DNA of 64,000 nt, from the NCBI RefSeq assembly GCF_018446385.1, contig NC_056002.1, positions 33,528,636-33,592,635 of the forward strand. The letters are read 5' to 3'. The translations under genes were made by a program, and so were the position numbers. How positions within the stretch are numbered: position 1 is the first letter of the stretch; every line of letters starts with the position of its first letter. Origin of the DNA: Zingiber officinale. Lineage: Eukaryota > Streptophyta > Magnoliopsida > Zingiberales > Zingiberaceae. Shown one piece after another: positions 38,691 to 50,830 of the stretch. The notes under the pieces were generated by a model, which was not told the origin of the DNA, did no database searches, and saw nothing but the letters and a program-made list of their open reading frames with translations.

Positions 38691-40320
38691 TGAGGCTGCA
38701 ACATCCATATTACAAACTGATGAAGAGTATCCGGGTAAGGGGGTTCAGATGTAGATGCCCACTTTATTTGTGCATTCATGATGGCTAACTGTAAGCTGCC
38801 TCCCAATTCGCTTAGCACATATTGATGATCCATACCTATTAAGACATAAAGAGGTAAATGTTTCTGTCCGAATATGAGAAGTTGGAAAGCTAGGGATGGG
38901 GTGTCCGCCTGACGAAATGACCTCCCGCAAAACAAAACCAAAACAAGAGAAGAGGTCCCTGATGTTGACCCTCTGACGTTCAAGTTAGAAGCGAATGGTG
39001 GGGAGAGAAATCGAGAATCAGAATAATAGATGAATCTTGTATTTTCTCATATCTGACGTTCTCTTTTATATATTTCTTAGCTCAGTGATCGTTCATTTGC
39101 TCTTATTTAATGATATTAATTGTCAGAGGAAGACTCTTTTATCTTGACTTCCATGTATTAATGATAGATCGAGTGTTCTTCTTTGTCTTGACTTCTCCAT
39201 ATTTAATGATAGACGGAGTGTTTTTTTTTTTTATTTTCTCGTCCCCACCTGTATGATGTCATTCCTTGTGTAGGACAGGCGGTCCGAGTGACCCCGCTTT
39301 CCTGTCGACCAAAACAACCGACTACGAGTTTGTCCATTCGTCCGACTGGCCCATGATGTCCCTTGGTCTAACTGGCCGGTTGATCCGCTCGGCCACTCCT
39401 TTGCCGATCGGAATAATCAGTCAGCCTCCTTAGCCGAGACCGTCTTGAATTTTACTTACACCGTATACGTATCATTTGACCCGTGACAGATGGACTCCTT
39501 TTATCGCCGCATCAGTAAATAATTTAGACTTTTATAGTTGGTTTTTGCAGAGGAAAATAGTATGCATCTGGTTTCATTTCCCTTGAGCCGACGTGAAATA
39601 TTGCCTTGTGCAAGGTTCTAATATTCTGTCAACCTCTCTCGAGAAAACAGATAAAAACTCGGAAAGAAACCCTTCAGATGATGGTGATGGCGATGATGAT
39701 GAGATAACTGGTAACCTGAACATGATAAGCAAAAGCAAAAAAGAATTCTCACATTATAGCATATAAACTACATCCAAGAGACCAAATATCCGTCCTCTCA
39801 TCAATATCAGCATGACTTGGACAGTCCCACAATTCAGGAGCTCGATAAGGCGATGATCAGTGCTCAGAAGCCCATTCCTAATTCCTATCACGGAATACCA
39901 AAAAGGTGGATCGATAACATGTCGAACACTTTGTTCATTAAACAAGTTACGGGATCAGAATTGTAAAATTTCTAATCAAAGGCATGAAGAGAAGGTAATG
40001 TAGCTTTTAATGTTAATATTTTGATATTTGTCCTTCCTTCTTGGAGATATTAGTGGTATAATTCAAATATATTTCGAAATATAATTTGCATAACTCCTAC
40101 AAGTAAATATGCTTAGAAGAAAATTAACACATACCTGCTGCTGTGAAGCCTCTGACCTAGATCGGATTTCTTTTCTTGCAGGGCAAGTACTTCCAAAATC
40201 CATTAAAATGACAACAGGATGTTGTCCCTTGATCTGACTTATGAGAACATTTCCAGGCTTGACATCGTTATGAGAATATGGAGGATCAAAACTGTGCATG
40301 TGCTTCAGTCTAGCACAAAA
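38691..40320 (-). pseudogene. STK16-like Ser/Thr kinase gene fragment, broken
   Basis: The family is the STK16/NAK-like kinases. Three exons are visible on the minus strand. Exon 40135-40320 reads LKHMHSFDPPYSHNDVKPGN and VVILMDFGSTCPARKEIRSR, so the catalytic loop Asp-Lys-Asn and the DFG motif are kept. Exon 39753-39877 reads EWASEH, a TGA stop at 39857-39859 where the family has Cys, then RAPELWDCPSHADIDERTD and IWSLGCSLYAIM. Exon 38691-38835 starts YGSS, loses frame, then reads YVLSELGGSLQLAIMNAQIK and PPYPDTLHQFVIWMLQPQ. The N-lobe and the 3' end are missing. A solo LTR lies in the last intron. With a stop, a frame loss and both ends missing, it is a pseudogene. Confidence 0.85.
38859..39514 (+). 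mobile_element. Solo LTR in an intron of the kinase pseudogene
   Basis: This is a 656-bp LTR fossil with a perfect target duplication gtaaa (38854-38858 and 39515-39519). The start TGTTTCTGTCCG and end GCCGCATCA match the type at 11485 and 28051, as do the shared words accctctgacgttcaagt near 38959. It lies between kinase exons ending at 39753 and 38835. Confidence 0.85.
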
Positions 40321-40649
40321 CTGTAAACAATGGTTAACATGTCATCCTACTATTTTACCTGAAATTAAATTGATTAAGTGTAAGAACGGCAGTGCCCCAG
40401 AAAAGAAAGAGGCAAATAGATATGCCTGGAACCAGCGACTTGAATCCTGTCATTATGTTCTAGATAGAAAAGTCATACTCAGAGAAGAACCCAATTTTTC
40501 TCTTTGCCTCTTCCCTAACTCCGCCTACATAAGTTATACGGTTACTAACTTTTTGTTCGTATTAGCTCTAAGAACCAATTATAAGATGATTAGGCCGAAA
40601 CTATCTTGAGGGGTTGCTAGCACAACCGAGGTTATTTCTTTTCCAAGTC

Positions 40650-43456
40650 GTGAGTTCGTGAGATGAATGGAAGAATGCGTTTGTGTGGATACCATAGAGG
40701 CGCGAACACTTATTGCGCGTACACTTGTCGCCGATACCTACCAGACACTCATCTGCTGAGATTATTGACACTCGACCGTATATAGTTCCTTTGGGAGACT
40801 CGTAAGTATTAAAAATATTATAATTTTTCAACCTTCTTAATTATTTAACGTTGTTTATTTGTAATTTTATGATAGGTTTAAAAATTCTGTAAGTGTTATT
40901 CGTGAAATTAATCAAATTGTGAATAACTATTGGAGAGGGGACTCCATGTCATATTCAACTACTCCAGGATCCACAAAAGAACTCTGGTGGTCCAAGTTTA
41001 AGGTATATCCCATTAATTTTATATTTGATACAATTAAGTAAATATATAATCAATTATTTTTTTCATTTTTAGCGGCAATTCACTTGAAACTCTTATCAAG
41101 AGATGGAAATTAAAATTTTTTTTAAAAAAAATGTGGTGATCACATTCGACATGTATTGAATCATGCCAAGCATAGTGGAAAAAGCCAGGCTTCATCACAT
41201 CAGATAATTGGAATAAGATCTCCAATTATTGGCAAATCGATGAGAGCAACAAAAAAAAAGGAGTCATCAGAATAAAATGAATCAAGCATATAATTCTAGA
41301 GAGTCATCTGCAACATATACGGGAGGATCTATAAATATCGAGGAACATTCATGCAGATTAGTAATTTTTTAACTCTATATATAGTTTTTAATCTATTTTA
41401 AACTGTTATATTATTTCTAACTGTGTTATTTTTAGTCCAAAGAATTGGGAAACGAGTTGGATTTTATAGATACCTTCGTTCGGACTTTTTAAAAAAAAAG
41501 ATAAAACTGGGAGCGGAGACAGAGCTAGAACCATTAAGGTTTGAGTTAATCTTTAATCTTAATTTATAACTTAGATTTTCTTAATTTTGTACATGCTAAT
41601 TTAGAAATTTAATTTTTCATAGGAGAGATATGATCAACTATCACTATCACAGAGAAGTTCAGGTGATGGCGATGAGAATGCTCTTTCTAAGCCGTCTGTT
41701 ACTAATAATTTGTAGTTATGGTTAGAAGCATCTGGGGGAGTCAAAGGAGGAAGGATATTAGGTATGGGTTCTATGAGCAGAACCCATCATGTTCCTCATA
41801 GATCTTTTTCTTCTTCTACCCCACCAGCTGTAGCGGCACAATCCATGACTTAATTGAAGAAGTTAGTAATTTAAAAGACATATAATACATGAAAGGGATC
41901 AGCAAATTCAAGAAATACAATAACAAAACTCACAAAGGGATCAGGATATAATAGCAATGTGCCGACAACAAGAATTTCTTATGCAGCAATTTCAGCAATT
42001 TAGTTCTGGTCCAAGTTATATTCCTCCTGATACTGGTGATGATGTCGTCGAGGACGACGACGACAATATTACATGAATGTTGTAATTAGTATTTTTTATT
42101 TTATTGAGATTTAAAAACCTTCATTTTTAATTAGTACTGCTATTTTGTTTCAAACAGGGTTGGTGAGGCTATGATTGGAAATCATGTAAAATAAGTAAGT
42201 CTTTATATATTTATTTTTGTGTTAGTTTATAGGATTTCCATTTTGTTAAAAATGATACTTTTTATTTGCTTATTTTCTGATGCAGGTAGCAGAAGAAGAT
42301 TAAAATGAGAATGCAAGTACCAAATTATCTGCATTTTATCTTTCCTTGGTTTTGAGACATTGTGTGTATGAGATTGTTAGATATTATGTTTGTTCAAACT
42401 TGGTTGTATTTATTTTTGTTGTTGTATTGTTGACTATTCTAAAACTTGGTTAGTTGTTAGTCATATGTATTGAAACTTGGTCAATGAAACATATTGTTTG
42501 TTAGTTGTATTTGGAGATATGGAACATGTTTGGATATATTTGTGATAATGAATGTTTTCGGTTATGCTATTGTGTTTGCATTGATTTTTGATGTATTTGT
42601 GTGATAATTTAATTTTGTTGCAATCAGTGTATGTATATATGGTAAATACCAAAAAATAAAAATTATTGATAATTTTTATTACTTTTGCAATGAATTTTGC
42701 GATGAAAAATGATTTGTTGCAAATTTATCGTAATGTACTATTATCAAAATTTTACAACAAAAATTAATATTTGTTGCAATCTACAACGAATTGAGGATTT
42801 GTTGCAATCTGCAACGAAAATTTAATTTGTTGCAAATCTGTAACGAATCCAGATTTGTTGCAAATCTGCAATGAAAATTTAATTTGTTAGAAATCTACAA
42901 TGAAAATTTAATTTGTTGCAAATCTACAGATTCATTGCAAATCTGCAACGAAAATTTAATTTGTTGGAAATCTGCAATGAATCTAGATTCGTTGCAAATC
43001 TGTAACGAATCCAGATTCGTTGCAAATTTGCAATGAATTCAGAATTTTTCTTAGATTTGCAACAAATATTAAAATTCATTGCAAATTGCGACAAATTCAG
43101 TTTTCATTACAGAGTGCGACAAATTTTGATTTTGTTTTAGATTGCAATGAATTTAGAATTTTATTGCAAAAAATAGATTTTCGGTTGAAGAGAAGTTTCC
43201 GACAAAATTTTTTGTTGTTGTAAAATCAGCAACAAATTTTGCAACAAATAGAAAATTTGTTGCAAAATTTGCAACGAATAGAACATTCATTACAAAATTT
43301 GCAATGACTTTTCAGTTTTTCGTCCCTAAATTTAGGGACGACTGATTTGCAACGAATATTTTTTCATCTCAAATTTCGTTGCATAAGCATTTTGCAGCAT
43401 TTTTTTTTTGAAATTCGTTGCTAAATTCATCCATAAATGACTGGTTTTTCGTAGTG
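40650..43456 (+). mobile_element. CACTA (En/Spm) transposon remnant, 3' part
   Basis: The right end, read on the minus strand, is CACTACGAAAAACCAGTCAT, the classic CACTA terminus, at 43456. Exon-like pieces upstream belong to the plant Ptta/En/Spm second ORF: IVPLGDS then a GTAAGT donor near 40804, FKNSVSVIREINQIVNNYWR (about 40878), SATYTGGSINIEEH (about 41308), a charged block GSGDRARTIK before 41539, SQRSSGDGDENALSKPSVTN (about 41649) and LWLEASGGVKGGRILGMGS (about 41716). Several stops and frame changes interrupt these pieces. No matching CACTA left end was found, so the copy is truncated or its end has decayed. Confidence 0.75.
42660..43440. repeat. Subterminal repeat array of the CACTA element
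   Basis: About 0.8 kb is packed with a motif close to TTTGTTGCAAATCTGCAACGA in both orientations, with more than 15 occurrences. CACTA elements bind their own transposase at such subterminal repeats. The array stops just before the terminal CACTA end. Confidence 0.8.
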
Positions 43457-43673
43457 CAAAGAAAAGTTGCTGTCGGGAGTTCGTGTTCACGTAACAAAGG
43501 TAGAACTCTCAATTCAACTAGTATACAATTTCTTTTGCATAGATCTTACGGAAAGGATTTTAACAACATTCCGCTGCGCCTGTGTTGTTTTGCATTCAAG
43601 ATCCTTGGTATCAGAATCGCTTGCGAAAGCGTATACTAGGTTATAGTAATGTTTTAATATGTGATATAGAAAC
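43457..43673. other. Unassigned stretch between CACTA end and LTR unit
   Basis: It contains tggtatcagaatcgc from about 43605, close to the initiator-Met primer site of many LTR elements. No LTR abuts it, so the origin is unclear. It continues across the inserted unit into 46080-46640. Confidence 0.4.
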
Positions 43674-46079
43674 TGTTGGAGTGTATACTGAAAGCCTAAG
43701 CTTTGTAAACATTCATTATGAATAAAGAATCACATTTGGTCAAATTTTCTACATTTAGTTGTAGTTGTTCAATTAATTTATATTGTAGATAATATAGTAT
43801 GTGGTGTCACATACAGAAGATGATATTATCAATACCTTATAAATTATAAACAGTAGCTCACGACCAAAATGGAAAGGAACAAACCATCAGAAGGTCGTAG
43901 TGTAATTAGGTATCAGTTTATCTTGACTGTATAATTACACTAGTACACTCAGAGTGTATTGAGTAGGACCATTTGATGTCATTTCTTTTATACTGACTTT
44001 ATACAGAAATAAAGACCTCGGTTATTATGGAAGTGTGTGCTCTTAATCCTAATATAATAACAAGCACATATATTTGATATTTATTTCTTTAATTTATCAA
44101 TGGGTGAGATTTAGTTTGATAAATCAATAAGCCCGATAAATTGGGAAATGATATCACTTATAGTGTGTGTTGTTGATTATAGAAGGAAATTGTGTCCTAG
44201 AGATACTAGGTTGATAATGTCCTCAAGAGGAGCTCATAAGGATTGTCATGTTAAACCCTACAGGTGGACTTAGTCCGAGATGATAATAATGTTGAGTGGT
44301 ACTACTCTTGGACTAAGATATTAATTAAATGAGTTGTCAGTAACTCACTTAATTAGTGGACATTCGATATCTTAAACACAGGGAGACTAACACACTTATA
44401 ATAAGAAGGAGCCCAAAAATGTAATTTGGGATTGGTGCGGTAGTTCAATAATAGTTCTCTAGTGGAATGAATTATTATTGATAAAATTAAGTTGTGTGTT
44501 CGGGGCGAACACGGGATGCTTAATTTTATCGGGAGACCAAAACCAATTCCTCCTCTCGGTCCCTATCGTAGCCTATTATTTATAGAGTTCTATACCCACC
44601 TATACCCACCAATAAGGGGCCGGCCAAGCTAGCTTGGGAACCAAGCTAGGGCCGGCCTAGGTATAAAATTGGGTGGCCGGCCCTAGCTTGAACCCAAGCT
44701 AGTGGGGGCCGGCCAAATTAAATTAAAAAGGGATTTTAATTTTAGTTTTTATTATGTGGAAGAAATAATTTATTAAAGAGAATTAAAATTAAAATATCTC
44801 TCTTGTAAAAGATCTACAAAAGATTAAAGAAAGAGATTAGATCTCTTTCCTTATTTGTAGATTGGTGAGTTATTTTATTTTCTCTTTAAAAATTATCCAC
44901 ATGTTGATAAAATTAAAATTATAGAAATTTCCTTTTATCAACCATGAAGAGATTTTTAAAGAGAAATTTTATTTTTAAAATTTCCGGAAACAAATTAGGA
45001 AGTTTTAATTGTTGATTAAAACTTGTCTAATTTTTTCCTTCATTGATGTGGCCGGCCATTAGAGTTTATTTGGGAAATTTTATTTTATTTTTCTCAAATA
45101 AATCATGTCAAGGAAATTAAGGAAATTTTATTGTAAATAAATTTCCTAATTTGCCTAGGCCAAGGAATATAAAAGAAGGGGTAGGGGTGCCTTCATGAGA
45201 TACAACCTCTATTATTTTCTCTCCCTCTTTGTTCCTTGGTGTGGCCGGCCATCATCACCTTCCTTTCCCTCTCTTCCTCTTGTGGTGGCTGAACATCTCT
45301 ATTCCCTTGGAGCTCTTGTGGTGGCCGGATACTACTCGGAGAAGAAGAAGAAGAAGGAGAGAAAGCTAGCATCTCTTGGAGCTTGGTTAGTGTTTTGGTT
45401 TTCTTCCTTGGTGAAGTTTTTCCTTTGTGGCTGAACCTTGCTTGGAGGAGAAGAAGGTGGTTGGTGGTTTCTCATCTCGGTAGATCGTTGCCCACACAAT
45501 GTCCGAGGTTAGAAGAGGAATACGGTAGAAGATCAAGAGGTCTTTCTAGAAGGTATAACTAGTAGTTTTTCCTTTTCCGCATCATACTAGTTATTTATGG
45601 AAATAATACCAAATACAAGAGGCATACGATTCTAGTGTTTCGAATTTGTTTTCGATATAGTGTTCTTTTGTTTTTCTTTTCCTTGTGATTTGATTGTTCT
45701 TTTCGGTTAACCTAAAGTTATTTTAGGAAATTAAATATTAGCTTTCTATAAAAAGTTTTGTCTAGTCGGTGGTGGTTGCTCCCATATCCAAGAAGGCCAT
45801 GTGCCTCGCCACGTCAGTACTGGGAACCGATTATGGAAATTAATATTTAATGGAATTAATAACTTAAGGTGATTTGGGTCGAACGTGTTAAGTTCCGCAG
45901 GAGACCCAAGTCAAAACCTAAAAGAACGAATAGATTAAGTTTTGGATCAAACGTGTTAAGTTCCACAGGCGATCCAAAATTTAATTTAAAAGAACACATG
46001 GTAGCTAGGAAAAGGTTCAGACCTTTGTACAAAATTTTTGTACAGTGGAACCTCTAGGTTTTCCGAGTAGCAACCAACA
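43674..46079 (+). mobile_element. Large solo-LTR-like unit, copy 3 of 3
   Basis: This is a 2406-bp copy with ends TGTTGGAG and AACCAACA and a perfect target duplication gaaac (43669-43673 and 46080-46084). The hairpin cluster of GGCCGGCC and CCAAGCTAG words is at 44617-44715. A TATA-like aatataaaag is near 45167. It is the best-preserved reference for the three copies. Confidence 0.87.
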
Positions 46080-46084
46080 GAAAC

Positions 46085-46683
46085 TGCATGAGCCTTCTAT
46101 TATGATTTACATCATGTTATGACTATTTATTTTATGTTGAACAAACTAAAGGATATAATATCTTCATACGTGTTATGAACGCGTGCTATACTCTGATTTG
46201 CTCGACAGAAACATACATGGCTAAGGATGGTCTCGGGTTGGCATATGTTAAGAATATATTGTGTGAAACACTCAAACTATTGTGAACAATTTTGTTGATT
46301 TTAGGTATGTGGGTGGTCTTGAGTATGGCATCAACTCATTCAAATGAGTTTGCAAAATAATTTTGCTTTGGGGGCGCCCCTTGAAACTCCTGTAAGGGGC
46401 ACTACCAACTTGACCCCGACCTGTTGTGGCATTGCGCGCTCATAATTTATTATTGAAATCATAATAAATTATATGTCATAGATCTACTATGAATGTTATA
46501 TAACATGGTGCATGATTATGATCTTTTATCCTAATGTGATTGGATGTGTGTGTATGTTGTAATTCATAATACGACATGCATGTCGTGCCTTTCATCTTTT
46601 TCATTCTTGTTGTAAATTTAGACTACCCTCAAATGTAACTCGAGATTTCTTTAGATTTTGTAATATACAAATTTTAAAAGAAT
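46085..46683. other. Unassigned, probably retrotransposon-derived
   Basis: No ORF is recognised. A GC-rich phrase, gggggcgccccttgaaactc, at about 46370 looks element-derived, but no ends are visible. Confidence 0.35.
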
Positions 46684-46950
46684 TGGTCCTAACTGCGGTT
46701 AGAAAAGGAAAGTCCTAACTATGGTTAGGCAAGGGAAGTCCTAGCCGAGGCTAGGTAAGAGAAATCTTGGCAGGTCATGGAAACTAGGTAGGATTTGGTA
46801 GGTCTAGATGACATGATATCGAATCTCTGGAAGGGCCGATCCGATGCTTAGTCCTGGTGAGTGAAGATAGGTGGTGAAAACTCTACAGGGAGGTAACCCT
46901 AGGTCATGGTGAGTGAAACCAGGTGGTGAAAACCCTAGGGGAAGATAACC
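46684..46950 (+). repeat. Two small tandem repeats in LTR-like sequence
   Basis: From 46684 to about 46765 there are three units of 26-28 bp of the type GTCCTAACTATGGTTAGGCA, each able to form a small hairpin (CCTAAC/GTTAGG). From about 46855 to 46950 a second, ~57-bp unit with 'ggtgagtgaa' and 'ggtggtgaaaac' is present twice. Both probably belong to an older LTR that the next element entered. Confidence 0.65.
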
Positions 46951-48199
46951 TTAGGTAATGAGAAGTCTTAGAGGACTATATTGGTGCAATTGGTACCAAC
47001 GATCAAACTCAGGTTTGATGAATGACAAATGGATTAAAGTTAGATGTGTTTGTGATCTAACTGTGTTACTGAGTGTGCATGGTTGACTAACTTGACATGT
47101 CAAGAGGACTAGACACTAGACAGAAAGTCTAGTCGGGATATACAATTCCTAATTGGTGAAGTCCAGATGTGAGATTTTGACAGAAGGTTGGGATGTTTGA
47201 TTCCCGATGGGTTGAAGATCTGAAGTACGATTCTAGTAGGAGGTTGGGATGTTTGTGTAATACCCACTAAGCTTGTAAGATAAATATATGAATATGAAAT
47301 TTTTGCCTTAGAAAAATAATAAGAAGTGAGTTGAAGCAAAAAGAAATAAAATGAAATAAAAAGAAGAGGAAGTCAAGGATTGAACCTTGAACCTCTTATA
47401 TAATAATTCATAGAATTAACTAGTAGAAACCAATTGGGATAGAGAGAAGATATTGATAGCAAGGAAAGGGAATGCATGATAAAGATAGGAGTAAAGATCT
47501 AAGAAGAGAAAGCAAGAAAAGAACAAGAGAAAGGCAACTTGCCTTCCTCCCTTTCTCTCCCTCTTCCTCTTTGATTTTTGCTGAAAACTTAAAGAGGAAT
47601 TAAGGGGATTCATTCCCCCTTATTTTATCATGAATGGTGAGAATAAATAGAAAATAAAATAAATGTAAGAAAAATAGAAAATGGGTTAAGGGAGAAGGAA
47701 AACAAAAATCAATTTTGCTACTTCTTCCCCCTTAACATAAAAGGGAGCAAGAAAAGAGAAAATTATTTTTCTCTCATTTTCTCTCATTCATCCTCTCCCT
47801 CACCGAGAACACCACAGTCCCCTCTCCTCCATCTTCAGCCCCAAAACCAAGTTTGTTCCCTAAGAAAGCCTAAGATACAAGGAGGACTTAGCAAAGGAAT
47901 CAAGGGAAAGGAACTAGAAGAAGAGGCTACTCCTTCTTCACCATACCTTAAATCCACAAGCGAAAAGGATGTAAGCTTCCCCTCACCTGTGGTACAAGGA
48001 TTTTATGTGATTTTCGGATTCTATAAGGATTAGAAAACCTAGAAAAGAATTTAAGAAAATTCGGCTAAAGAAAGGGTTTTCAAATCTAGGATGGTTTAAA
48101 CAAGTCCTTATTTCATGATATTCTTTCTATGCTATGTAGGAAGGATTTTCTTCATGTTTTTATACTTAAATGATGCTTGATCAGAGGAGTACCTAACCC

Positions 48200-49640
48200 T
48201 AGAATTTCGGCCAAAAATATGTTAAGGAGGTTAGGGAAAAATATTGTTTAACTAAACTAGTACAAAATTTCTCCCATGAACTACTAAGGGTTTTTATTGG
48301 TTTTCTTGCTTGAAGGTTACTTAGAACCAAAGAAATCCATTTATATGTTTCGGCCAAGAAAAGGGCTTAGGATTAGGAAGACCTTTAAATTTAAATAACC
48401 ATGTTTGTATGATAGAATATAGAGTTCTCTTAAAGAATTGCATGTTGTACATTGCTAGAAATTCATGAACTCTTGTTTTAGATTTTCAGCCATGATAAGA
48501 TGGATAGTTTAGAAAAGCTTGAACAAAATTCTAATATGCTCAAGACCTCTATAATATTATGATATGAAAGTTGTTTAATGCTCTTATGTTTAAATTGAGT
48601 ATAGAAAATTAGTTACATGATATATGACATGTAAGTTCACAAGGGTCCTAGCTTGTTTATGAACCAACTTTGTATATGATGTTCTTAGTAATTTTTGCCA
48701 TGAAACTTACTTAGGTTTTCCATGCTTTAGGCCACTTAAAACCTAGTTTAGAGATTGGTAGGTTTCGGCCATAAGGAAAAATAAAAGAAAAAGGGAAAGA
48801 AACCTAGGAAGCCTAAAACATAATTCACATGTATGTTTATTATGCTTGTCTTTATATACATGCTATGAAACTTGTATAATTTCTCATGCTTTTAGGCTAT
48901 TTGAAGCAAGTTTATATTCTGTGAGTTTCGGCCAAGTAGGGTTTAAAAGACCTAGAGGCCTTAGAAATGAAACCAAATGTGTTAAAAGTGCTTCTTATGA
49001 AAATATGATAATGTGTTGATTGTGTCACATATTTGAATAATTTTTCCATGACCTAAATGGATCATTGTGTGTTCGGCCATGAAGGGATAAATGCCCTAGA
49101 AACCCTATAACAAAAAATTAAATATGCTTATGTCACTCTACATGGAATATGATAAGTAGAAAACCAAAGTTCTCATACTATATGTTGTTTAGTGACCTAA
49201 ATGAGGCTAGGGTAAGTTTCGGCCATACCTATTGTATGATGTCTTGTTATGAATTTATACATGATGTTAGTTCAAGTTCACATGCTTGTATGTTTGTTTT
49301 TTTAACTCTAATGAATGCTTGTTAAAAGATTGACCAAGACATACGTTAAGGGCTTGAAGGACTTAGGAACTAGCTCAATATGCTTACTATGCTATTTGGA
49401 AAAAATGCTATAAATATGGTTTAAGGTTTCCATGCTTTCATGACATTTGGGACCTTGTTTATATACTGATAGGGTTCGGCCACATGAGTTTAAGGACTTG
49501 GAGAACTTAGAAACCAAGTTAATCATGCTTATAATGCTTCCTATGAAATTTATGTGATGATGATTTAGGGTTCACATGCTTGGAGGTTGTTTTTACCTAA
49601 ATTGAGACCTAAGGGGGTTCGGCCATGATAGGAACCCAAG
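48200..49640 (+). repeat. Decayed ~145-bp tandem periodicity marked by TTCGGCCA
   Basis: The octamer TTCGGCCA, or a one-base variant, starts at 48206, 48349, 48485, 48764, 48927, 49072, 49218, 49475 and 49618. Most steps are 136-163 bases, and two steps (279 and 257) are about double. The sequence around each marker shares 'cctag', 'atgctt' and 'aacca' words. This suggests an old tandem array of about ten units within the LTR. Confidence 0.65.
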
Positions 49641-49739
49641 GGTTTAGGAAGCTTAGAACCCAAGTTAACTATGTTACCATGTTTCTTATGATAGTATAAT
49701 CACATGATATACCCTTATGCTTAACCATGTATGCTTGTG

Positions 49740-50830
49740 ATTTATACCTTTTTATGATATGATATGTGGATAGGGATATGCATGTTTTAATAATATGCTA
49801 TGTGCTTAGAATATGCATGCTTTTATGATATGCTATGTGAGTAGAAATATGCATGCTTTAATGATATGCTATGTACTTAGAATATGCATGTTTTTATGAT
49901 GTGCTATGTGTTTAAAAATATGCCTACTTTTTCTTATGACATGATGTATGCCTAAGTGATGCATACTTTTTATGATATGATGTATGCCTAAGTGATGCAT
50001 ACTTTCTTATGACATGATGTATGCCTAAGTGATGCATACTTTTTATGATATGATGTATGCCTAAGTGATGCATACTTTTATGCTATGCTATGTGACTAAA
50101 TGATGCATTTTTATACATGCTATTTTACTTTGTAAGGCTTGTACCAAGGGTGGACTCCTAATCAGTCCCTAGGCCTTGCTTTGTGATCTAGGCTAAGCCT
50201 TGTTTTGTGATCTAGGCTAATAAGGGATGAGCTCCTTAGTACACCCCTAGGCCTTGCTTTGTGATCTAGGCCAAGCCTTGCTTTGTGATCTAGGCTAATA
50301 AGGGATGGACTCTTCAAATACGCCCCTAGACCATGCTTTGTGATCTTGACCTAGTTCCTAGTATGATTCAAGACTTGCTACCTTGGATATACTTAGGACG
50401 CGCGCATCTATGTTATGTATGTATGGTACAAGCCGGGGCCCTAAATATGTTGATATTATGTTCAAGTATATATATGTAAGAAGAAAATGGTTTTAAAAGA
50501 TCATGAGACATACACATGTTTTTCGGATACATGTTTTTAAAATCATGATGCATATAATCTATGATTATGTTGTGTTGAGGCTATGATTTAAGATATGCCA
50601 TGATAAGATTATGTTATGTTTCATGCTATTGTTTTAAGAGATGATATGCCATGATATGATTATGTTATGTTCATGCTATGCTTTAAGAGATGATATGCCA
50701 TGATATGATTATGTTATGTTTCATGCTATGCTTTAAGTGATGATATGCCATGACTAGTTATAATGTTGTTATGTTGCATGATATACTTAAAGAGTATGAT
50801 ATGTTATGCCATGACTAGTTGAGATCATGT
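49740..50830 (+). repeat. Short tandem arrays within the 4.0 kb LTR
   Basis: Three arrays follow one another. At 49760-49920, units of about 50 bp have 'gatatgctatgtg' and 'aatatgcatg'. At 49943-50085, four units of 36-37 bp start GATGTATGCCTAAGTGATGC. At 50155-50350 the phrase CCTTGCTTTGTGATCTAGGC recurs. A further loose array of 'atgatatgccatga' lies at 50580-50830. Confidence 0.75.

Noticed and set aside
40298-40609. Plus-strand open frame of 103 codons
   Set aside because: It overlaps the end of the kinase exon on the other strand and has no family signature.
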